This document shows, piece after piece, positions 1 through 4,821 of a DNA stretch of 5,860 nucleotides (position 1 is the first letter of the stretch; each line of letters begins with the position of its first letter). The stretch comes from Lachnospiraceae bacterium (GTDB lineage: Bacteria; Bacillota_A; Clostridia; Lachnospirales; Lachnospiraceae), in contig JAFPAZ010000283.1 in assembly GCA_017390645.1 (NCBI GenBank), forward strand, positions 1-5,860, in the 5' to 3' direction. A program made the translations under genes and the position numbers. A model generated the notes under the pieces. The model was given only the letters and a program-made list of their open reading frames with translations, was not told the origin of the DNA and made no database searches.

Positions 1-1
1 C

Positions 2-85
2 TGTGAAATGGAACCTGGAATCATGGAACTTAAGGAAAAACCAGGGTTACAGATTCATTATAGAAGTCTGGAAGGAGATGATTAG
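2..85 (+). CDS. C-terminal fragment of an unidentified upstream gene
   Basis: Open from the window edge in frame 2 and ending at TAG 83-85, this gives 27 residues finishing in HYRSLEGDD. Only the C-terminus is visible and I do not recognise a family, so no function is given. This frame is preferred because its codons match those of the neighbouring genes (many GAA/GGA/GAT) and it ends 5 bases before the next start, the tight spacing seen through most of the window. Frame 3 is also open (to TAA 99-101) and would overlap the next gene by 11 bases. Its translation is unusually rich in Trp, so it seems less likely. The fragment probably belongs to the same operon as the genes downstream. Confidence 0.55.
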   Translation, partial: CEMEPGIMELKEKPGLQIHYRSLEGDD

Positions 86-90
86 AATTT

Positions 91-1182
91 ATGGCACATA
101 AAGGAATGAGATATTTACTTGTTATATTGATGGGTCTGGGTTTGGTCATAGGTTGCGTCCTTCTGGAAGCATTGGTGGGGAAGAAAGGGCAGGAAGCATT
201 GGAACAAAATGACAGCTCAAAGGTTTTCGAAGATGGAGAGGTAACAAAAACGGGGCAGGAGTTGTCTAAAACCATACTTTATGAAGATGAGGAGTTTGTC
301 TGCTATGAGGACCGGGTGATAAGCCATTTCTATTATAAAGAAGCAAATACAACACGCATCGCAACTATGGTGGAAGGAATATTAGAATATTGTCCTGATC
401 TCAATCATGTTTATGTAGTGCCGGTTCCGCATCGGATTTTAGTGGAAGAAGGATATGAAGAGGATAAGGAGACATATCAAAAGTATATGGAGCAGCTTTT
501 CATGCAACTACCGGAAAAAGGTATTTTAGTTCCTACGCTTACGGTTTTGGAAAACCATAAAGACGAATATATTTTCTTTCATACAGAGGATGCATGGACA
601 GCCAGAGGTGCCTATTATGGAACGGAAGCCTTATGCAATGAGATGGGATTGGAACCGATTCCTTTGGAGCAGTATCGTGAATATATGTTTACGTCTTTTC
701 GAGGAGGACTGGTGTCAAAGGGAAATATGGATCATATCCATGATGAAGATTTAGAGGACCAGACTTATTATTATTTGTTACCGGAAACCTCGAACATGGT
801 GGAAGTAGTTGGGGAAGATAATTTGGGAAATAAAGTAACTTATAAGAAACCTATTATTACTTCATCAGCCAGAAACCTTGGATCATTTATTCAAAGTATT
901 TATACCAGAGCCATTGTTGAGGGAGAACCTCAAAATACAAAGAATGAAGGTAAGTACTTGTTAGTGATTTGTGACGGTGCCGGACGTTTAATGGTTCCGT
1001 ATCTGAAAGATTATTATGATGGAGTTTATGTTATAAATATGAGAGAAGATGATGAGCTTTATCATGATTTCAATGAAATTGTGAAAGAGTATCATATATC
1101 CGATGTTCTGTTTGCACAAAGTGCAATGGAAATGGGAGTTCCAGGATACAGCAGGGCATTAAATGACTTCTGCGAGGAGTGA
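91..1182 (+). CDS. Membrane-anchored DHHW/AlgJ-like protein, probable pseudoenzyme
   Basis: This 363-residue protein has one N-terminal hydrophobic segment (about residues 8-25) followed by an extracytoplasmic domain. It matches the DHHW family, relatives of AlgJ/AlgX that O-acetylate exported polysaccharide, usually with an MBOAT partner. Recognisable blocks are VYVVPVPHRILVEE (107-120), YIFFHTEDAWTARGAYYGTE (160-179), LLVICDGAGRLMVPYL (290-305) and the C-terminal ISDVLFAQSA (336-345). In active members the second block carries D-H-H-W and the third carries KDSY. Here they read E166-D167-A168-W169 and C294-D295-G296-A297, so the expected Asp, His and Ser of the SGNH-like triad are Glu, Ala and Gly. 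The fold is therefore recognised but acetyl transfer looks lost, and a binding or scaffolding role is inferred. The reading frame is intact. The start at 91 is supported by AAGGAG at 72-77, with a longish 13-base spacing. A chance lipobox (VIGC, 19-22) sits inside the hydrophobic stretch, so a transmembrane anchor is favoured. Confidence 0.8.
   Translation: MAHKGMRYLLVILMGLGLVIGCVLLEALVGKKGQEALEQNDSSKVFEDGEVTKTGQELSKTILYEDEEFVCYEDRVISHFYYKEANTTRIATMVEGILEYCPDLNHVYVVPVPHRILVEEGYEEDKETYQKYMEQLFMQLPEKGILVPTLTVLENHKDEYIFFHTEDAWTARGAYYGTEALCNEMGLEPIPLEQYREYMFTSFRGGLVSKGNMDHIHDEDLEDQTYYYLLPETSNMVEVVGEDNLGNKVTYKKPIITSSARNLGSFIQSIYTRAIVEGEPQNTKNEGKYLLVICDGAGRLMVPYLKDYYDGVYVINMREDDELYHDFNEIVKEYHISDVLFAQSAMEMGVPGYSRALNDFCEE
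1174..1179 (+). promoter_or_regulatory. Ribosome binding site that fixes the start of the 7-TM gene
   Basis: GAGGAG lies 7 bases before ATG 1187. It sits inside the last codons of the preceding gene (stop TGA 1180-1182). An in-frame ATG at 1163 has no comparable site at a suitable distance, so the later start is chosen and the long overlap between the two genes disappears. Confidence 0.7.
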
Positions 1183-1186
1183 TAGT

Positions 1187-1807
1187 ATGAGTGATTTGAT
1201 GAAAGAATTATTTCTAGAGTTTGTAAACACAACAGGCATTAGCGAAGAAGTAAGTCCATTTCTTTCTGTCGGTGTAATATGTACCGTTGTGCTTGGGATA
1301 TTGGCGTGTGTGTTAGGTTTTCGTACATACCGGATGTTTTTTTCCGCAATCCTGTTTATGGGAACGGCAACGGCTTCCTTTTGTTTGATGCTAGGCTCAG
1401 AGTCTTTACGAAGTATAGCAACCTGCGTTGCAGTCGTAGGTGTAGTACTTGCGGTTTCCGGCGCTCACTGGCATCGTCTGGGTGGCTTTGTGATTTGTTT
1501 TCTGGTAGGGATGAGTATAGGGTGGCTTCTATATCCTTCCATTTTACTGGCAATCCTTTTTGGAGTACTTGCTGGTATTGCAGAATTATTCTTCCCTGTA
1601 ATTGCGATTTCGGCAATGACCTCCCTATGGGGTGTGTGGATGCTTACAGACGCAGTTAAGCTAAGTGGTGCATTACAGAGTGTGACTATAATAATTATTG
1701 CAGCTCTATGTCTGGTTTGGCAGTTGTTTTTGAATCGAAAGCAGAAACTATTTACCAAAGTATGTCCTGACTCTGTGAGATATTGGATGGAGCAAAGGAG
1801 GAACTAG
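1187..1807 (+). CDS. Polytopic (~7 TM) membrane protein, possibly TMEM198/DUF4203-like
   Basis: This 206-residue protein is mostly hydrophobic. Likely membrane segments lie near residues 25-43, 51-69, 76-92, 98-114, 117-131, 133-153 and 163-182. A short amphipathic N-terminus precedes them, and a basic tail (NRKQKLFTK, 183-191) probably lies in the cytoplasm. The segment around GFRTYRMFFSAILFMG (44-59), a Gly-x-Arg-x-x-Arg turn between two membrane helices, resembles the TM7S3/TMEM198 (DUF4203) pattern, but this is from memory of the family style and is tentative. No catalytic motif is visible. It starts 4 bases after the DHHW-like gene and ends 1 base before the VTC gene, so the three are probably translated together. 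A role as membrane partner for the VTC domain or for polymer export is inference only. An upstream in-frame ATG at 1163 would add 8 residues. Confidence 0.7.
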   Translation: MSDLMKELFLEFVNTTGISEEVSPFLSVGVICTVVLGILACVLGFRTYRMFFSAILFMGTATASFCLMLGSESLRSIATCVAVVGVVLAVSGAHWHRLGGFVICFLVGMSIGWLLYPSILLAILFGVLAGIAELFFPVIAISAMTSLWGVWMLTDAVKLSGALQSVTIIIIAALCLVWQLFLNRKQKLFTKVCPDSVRYWMEQRRN

Positions 1808-1808
1808 T

Positions 1809-2510
1809 ATGGCACCAATTTTTCGTAAAGAACAAAAATATATCATAACCGAAGAAATGTATCTGAGGATACAGAATATGCTGGAAGCAGTTATGGAACC
1901 GGATCAATATGGTGATGAAGGAAACTATATGGTACGTTCCCAGTATTATGATTCCATGACAGATGCAGATTTAAAAGATAATCTGGATGGTGTATTGGAA
2001 AAAAGAAAAATAAGGGTGAGAATTTATTCCCCCGACGCTTTGAGTGCAAAACTGGAATATAAGTGTAAAAATGGTTCTGATGGAATCAAATATTCCATTC
2101 CGCTAACAAGAGAAGAGGTAATTCTTATGGAGAATCACCAGTATGAATTTTTGTTAGAGCGGGAAGAGGAGTTGGCAAAACGTTTATATGTAAAAATGAC
2201 AGAACAGGTATATTCCCCGAAGACCATTGTGGAGTATGAAAGGACAGCATATACCTATCCGGTCAGTGATGTGCGGGTGACCTTTGACCGGAATATCAGA
2301 GGAAGTGTGAATCCCTACGGTATTTTCGAAAAAGAGCCCTTTTATATTCCATTGATAAATCCGGATATGGGTGTGTTGGAAGTAAAGTATAACGACTTTT
2401 TTCCTTCTGCACTAAAGCCTTTATTAGAAAGTCTGGATGGTGTGGCGGAATCCTATAGCAAGTATTCCATGGCGAGGCTGAGTGACATTTTCGCTGTGTC
2501 CGGCTCGTAG
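1809..2510 (+). CDS. Stand-alone VTC domain polyphosphate polymerase
   Basis: This 233-residue soluble protein has no signal or membrane segment. It matches the VTC domain (triphosphate-tunnel fold, related to yeast Vtc4), which makes polyphosphate from ATP on the cytosolic face of the membrane. The family's basic and acidic tunnel positions appear in order: FRKEQKY with K10; RSQYYDS (43-49); KRKIRVRIY with R69 and R71; LEYK with E83 and K85; K94; YERTAY with R145; VRVTFD with R156; LEVKY with E191 and K193; and SYSKYS with K218. All the expected charged residues are thus present and the enzyme is predicted active, though the product cannot be proved from sequence. It lacks the SPX and transmembrane parts of the eukaryotic protein, as usual for bacterial members. 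A strong AAGGAGG at 1796-1802, 6 bases before ATG 1809, supports the start. It follows the 7-TM gene by 1 base. Confidence 0.88.
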   Translation: MAPIFRKEQKYIITEEMYLRIQNMLEAVMEPDQYGDEGNYMVRSQYYDSMTDADLKDNLDGVLEKRKIRVRIYSPDALSAKLEYKCKNGSDGIKYSIPLTREEVILMENHQYEFLLEREEELAKRLYVKMTEQVYSPKTIVEYERTAYTYPVSDVRVTFDRNIRGSVNPYGIFEKEPFYIPLINPDMGVLEVKYNDFFPSALKPLLESLDGVAESYSKYSMARLSDIFAVSGS

Positions 2511-2656
2511 CGGTACTACTCCTCTGACTATAGTAAATAGGATGAAAAGGTTGAAAGAAATGAAGAAAAGAAAGGTAAAGTGCAGACTGCCCCTTCTTTC
2601 AACTGGTTTAATTGGGCAGTTTCGCAGGATGATCTGCGAATTGCATAGGTAAAAGA
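2511..2656 (+). promoter_or_regulatory. 146-base intergenic leader with overlapping inverted repeats
   Basis: This is the only sizeable gap in an otherwise compact operon, and no ORF is apparent. Three pairings are visible. Stem A joins 2549-2559 (GGTTGAAAGAA) with 2594-2604 (TTCTTTCAACT): 11 pairs, one of them G-U. Stem B joins 2586-2592 (ACTGCCC) with 2614-2620 (GGGCAGT): 7 perfect pairs. It can extend outward to 2581/2626 with a G-U pair and one bulged C at 2623. Stem C joins 2621-2627 (TTCGCAG) with 2634-2640 (CTGCGAA): 7 perfect pairs with a 6-base loop. The short form of B interlocks with A as an H-type pseudoknot topology. The extended form of B competes with C. C lies 16 bases before the DUF4956 start, whose own Shine-Dalgarno (AGGT near 2647-2650) is weak. 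It matches no riboswitch class I know; a regulatory role is inference. Confidence 0.45.
2621..2640 (+). repeat. Perfect 7-bp inverted repeat just upstream of the DUF4956 gene
   Basis: TTCGCAG and CTGCGAA are separated by GATGAT. No run of T follows (the next bases are TTGCATAGG), so it is not an intrinsic terminator. It could be an RNA hairpin affecting translation of the gene at 2657, an mRNA-processing or stability element, or an operator-like palindrome. Confidence 0.6.
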
Positions 2657-3337
2657 ATGAGAGAATTTATTTTAGAAGAATTAATGGATGGAACCAATCT
2701 GGACGTAATGACCATCATACTGAATAATGTGGTAGCTTTGATAGCAGCATTATTTATTATGTTTGTTTATAAAATCACCTACTCCGGAGTTTCCTATAGC
2801 AGAAAATTTAATGTTAGTCTGGGAGCCATTGCCATTACAACTACCATGATTATGGGAGTCATTAGTAATGATATTGCGCTTTCTCTTGGTATGGTGGGTG
2901 CGTTGTCGATTATTCGTTTCCGTACCGCCATCAAGGATGTAAGGGATGCAGCTTTTATCTTCTGGGCAATTGCAATCGGTATCGGATGTGGGGTTTCCCA
3001 GTATGCACTGATTGGAGTTGGAAGTGTGTTCCTATTAATTTTTATGCTTGTAACAAAGCAGTCGGTTTCTTCTGGACAGCAGCTTTTGATTATCCAAGGT
3101 AAACTAGAGGCACAAAATGGGATTGAAACTACAGTAGATAAGCATTTTAATGGAAAGGCACACCGGACCATTAAGAACGTAACTGCAACTTCTTGTGAAT
3201 TGGTTTACAGGGTAAAAGAAGATACTTTGAAAAAGGCAGATGAAAAACAGAAGGTGGACATTGCACAACGTCTGATGAAGGTGGAAGGCGTAATCAGAGT
3301 AAATCTTGTAGAGCAGCAGGACGATATTTCCAGATAA
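2657..3337 (+). CDS. DUF4956 membrane protein with MgtC-like core
   Basis: This 226-residue protein has hydrophobic helices near residues 18-38, 53-71, 74-86, 98-113 and 116-133, then a cytosolic domain (about 136-226). The signature is MVGALSIIRFRTAIKDVRD (79-97), an Arg-Phe-Arg-Thr loop followed by Asp and Arg residues between helices. It is typical of DUF4956 and similar to the MgtC/SapB core. The C-terminal part ends in a beta-alpha-beta style run (IAQRLMKVEGVIRVNLVEQQ, 202-221) resembling an ACT/ferredoxin-like regulatory fold. The biochemical role of DUF4956 is not established to my knowledge. Its position between a polyphosphate polymerase and a CotH kinase suggests a membrane partner of one or both. 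The start at ATG 2657 has only a weak AGGT-type ribosome site, and the gene follows the structured leader, so its expression may be controlled separately. Confidence 0.87.
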   Translation: MREFILEELMDGTNLDVMTIILNNVVALIAALFIMFVYKITYSGVSYSRKFNVSLGAIAITTTMIMGVISNDIALSLGMVGALSIIRFRTAIKDVRDAAFIFWAIAIGIGCGVSQYALIGVGSVFLLIFMLVTKQSVSSGQQLLIIQGKLEAQNGIETTVDKHFNGKAHRTIKNVTATSCELVYRVKEDTLKKADEKQKVDIAQRLMKVEGVIRVNLVEQQDDISR

Positions 3338-3347
3338 GTAGAGCTTT

Positions 3348-3351
3348 GGAG
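3348..3351 (+). promoter_or_regulatory. Ribosome binding site that fixes the CotH start
   Basis: GGAG, within TTTGGAGTGA, lies 8 bases before ATG 3360. A GTG at 3351 is in frame and would add three residues. It overlaps this site and has no Shine-Dalgarno of its own upstream, so ATG 3360 is preferred. Confidence 0.6.
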
Positions 3352-3359
3352 TGAAGGAT

Positions 3360-4796
3360 ATGAAGAAAATCATTGCATGTACAAGTATGGCAGTACTTCT
3401 GCTGACTGTAGTGTTTGTTGGTGAGGCGTACCAGGACCAGGAAGGAACAAGGGTGGCGGAAAAGACCTTAGTTTCCAAGGAGACGGGAAGTGGTGTTCCC
3501 AATTGGATCAAACCGGATGAAGAATATCTTAACTATTATGATATGGGGGTGTTTGACACTACCCTGCCAATCTTACATATTAATACCAATGGACAGCAGA
3601 TTAGTAAAGAAAATAAAATATGGTCCACCATTGCAGTAACGGATGCGGATGTGAATGGGAAAGCCCGGTCTGTCATGGAAATTCCGGATTATGAAGCAGA
3701 TATTATGATAAATTACCGAGGAGCTTCTTCTTATTCACAGTTTGATAAAAAACAGTATCGCATTAAGTTTTACAAAGAAGAGGGAAGTACCAACGCCAAA
3801 GAATATGAATTCTTAGGTATGGGAAAAAATAGTGAATGGGTATTAAATGGACCTTTTCTGGATAAAACTTTAATCAGAAACCGTCTGGTGTATGGCTTAG
3901 GTAGAGAAATTTTTGAATGGGCACCGGATTGCCGGTATGTGGAATTATTTATAGATGGAGAGTATCAAGGTGTTTATCTGGCAGTAGAACCGGTTACCAA
4001 TGGGGAAAGCCGCCTGCGTCTATGTGAATTTGCTTTGGCCAGTGGAGAGACCGCTTACATTGTGAAGCGGGACAGAGTAGGCACGGAGGAAAATCCTTTA
4101 AATGTATATGGATATTATGCGGGAAAGACCAATAATTCTTTGTACATTGATTATCCAACGAAAAGTAACCTTACCAATAAACAACAGGAATGGATTACCA
4201 ATGACATTGATACCTTTGAACGGGTATTGTATGGAGAAAAATTTGACGATCCGAAGGAAGGTTATGCCAAGTATCTTGATGTAGACAATTTTGTAAATTA
4301 TTATATTTTAAATGAAGTAACCATGAACCATGATGCGGGGAACCTATCTACCTATATTTATAAAGAACTAGGCGGAAAATTGCAGATTGCCATTTGGGAT
4401 TATAACAACTGTTTTGATAACTATCAGTGGTTTATACAGGATTATGAAGAATTTTTCCTCCAGGAAAATGCCTGGTTTTCAAGATTACTTCAGGATAGGG
4501 CATTTGTGGATAAGGTAGTAGAAAGGTACTGGGAATTACGGGAAGGAACCTTAAGTGAGGAATATCTTTATCAGCGGATTGATGCCTATGTGGAAGAATT
4601 GGGTGAAGCAAAGGAACGTAATTTTGCAGTCTGGGGATATACTTTTTATAGTTATTTACTAGCGGAAATAGATGGTTCTTCCAGAAATATCACAAGTTAT
4701 GAAGAAGGGATTGAACAATTGAAAGGTTCGATTCATACCAGATTAACCTTTTTAGATGAACATATCACAGATTTATATCAGGGATGTGTGAACTAA
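3360..4796 (+). CDS. Exported CotH-family kinase
   Basis: This 478-residue protein begins MKKII followed by a hydrophobic stretch to about residue 20, a signal peptide or N-terminal anchor, so the main domain lies outside the membrane. The CotH fold, an atypical protein kinase known from the spore-coat kinase CotH, is recognised from several blocks in order. They are YRGASSYSQFDKKQYRIKF (119-137); WVLNGPFLDKTLIRNRLVY (160-178); YVELFIDGEYQGVYLAVEPV (193-212); NEVTMNHDAGNLSTYIYKE (318-336), with D325 as the probable catalytic-loop Asp; and LQIAIWDYNNCF (341-352), with D347 as the probable metal-binding Asp. Assigning those two residues rests on family pattern, not on an alignment. The protein is full length, and an alpha-helical C-terminal region (about 380-475) follows the core. 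It is not next to spore-coat genes; with VTC, DUF4956 and glycosidase-like neighbours, a role in modifying surface protein or polysaccharide is more likely than spore assembly. The gap from DUF4956 is 22 bases. Confidence 0.9.
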   Translation: MKKIIACTSMAVLLLTVVFVGEAYQDQEGTRVAEKTLVSKETGSGVPNWIKPDEEYLNYYDMGVFDTTLPILHINTNGQQISKENKIWSTIAVTDADVNGKARSVMEIPDYEADIMINYRGASSYSQFDKKQYRIKFYKEEGSTNAKEYEFLGMGKNSEWVLNGPFLDKTLIRNRLVYGLGREIFEWAPDCRYVELFIDGEYQGVYLAVEPVTNGESRLRLCEFALASGETAYIVKRDRVGTEENPLNVYGYYAGKTNNSLYIDYPTKSNLTNKQQEWITNDIDTFERVLYGEKFDDPKEGYAKYLDVDNFVNYYILNEVTMNHDAGNLSTYIYKELGGKLQIAIWDYNNCFDNYQWFIQDYEEFFLQENAWFSRLLQDRAFVDKVVERYWELREGTLSEEYLYQRIDAYVEELGEAKERNFAVWGYTFYSYLLAEIDGSSRNITSYEEGIEQLKGSIHTRLTFLDEHITDLYQGCVN

Positions 4797-4812
4797 ACAA
4801 TGGGAGGTTTAG
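4793..4812 (+). promoter_or_regulatory. Small hairpin presenting the ribosome binding site of the last gene
   Basis: CTAAAC (4793-4798) and GTTTAG (4807-4812) form a perfect 6-bp inverted repeat with an 8-base loop. The loop contains most of the Shine-Dalgarno GGGAGG (4802-4807). The spacing from that site to ATG 4822 is 14 bases, longer than usual. The upstream arm includes the CotH stop codon (TAA 4794-4796), so ribosomes terminating on CotH would open it. Six AT-rich pairs are weak and may be chance. Confidence 0.3.
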
Positions 4813-4821
4813 AAAAGAAAA

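Noticed and set aside
3..101. Frame 3 reading of the upstream fragment, overlapping the DHHW-like gene
   Set aside because: Less typical codon use and Trp-rich; frame 2 ends cleanly 5 bases before the next gene. Only upstream sequence would settle it.
145..156. Lipobox-like VIGC in the DHHW-like protein
   Set aside because: It lies within a hydrophobic segment that continues past the Cys (VLLEALVG), so a transmembrane anchor is more likely; lipidation cannot be fully excluded.
1163..1186. Upstream in-frame ATG extending the 7-TM protein by 8 residues
   Set aside because: It has no ribosome site at a suitable distance and would overlap the DHHW-like gene by 20 bases; GAGGAG at 1174-1179 fits ATG 1187 well.
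1356..1758. Minus-strand open frames across the 7-TM gene
   Set aside because: They lie opposite a clear coding frame, lack ribosome sites and show no recognisable protein features.
2529..2534. TATAGT as a promoter -10 box for DUF4956
   Set aside because: No plausible -35 sequence about 17 bases upstream; AT-rich chance match.
2621..2640. Intrinsic terminator after the VTC gene
   Set aside because: The hairpin is clear but is followed by TTGCATAGG rather than a T-run.
2511..2656. Cyclic-di-GMP or other known riboswitch
   Set aside because: I could not find the conserved core of any class I know; only inverted repeats are supported.
3351..3359. GTG start adding three residues to CotH
   Set aside because: It overlaps the only Shine-Dalgarno-like site, and ATG 3360 has that site at 8 bases.
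2794..3511. Minus-strand open frames across DUF4956 and the CotH start
   Set aside because: Antisense to two well-supported genes, with no start signals and no family resemblance.
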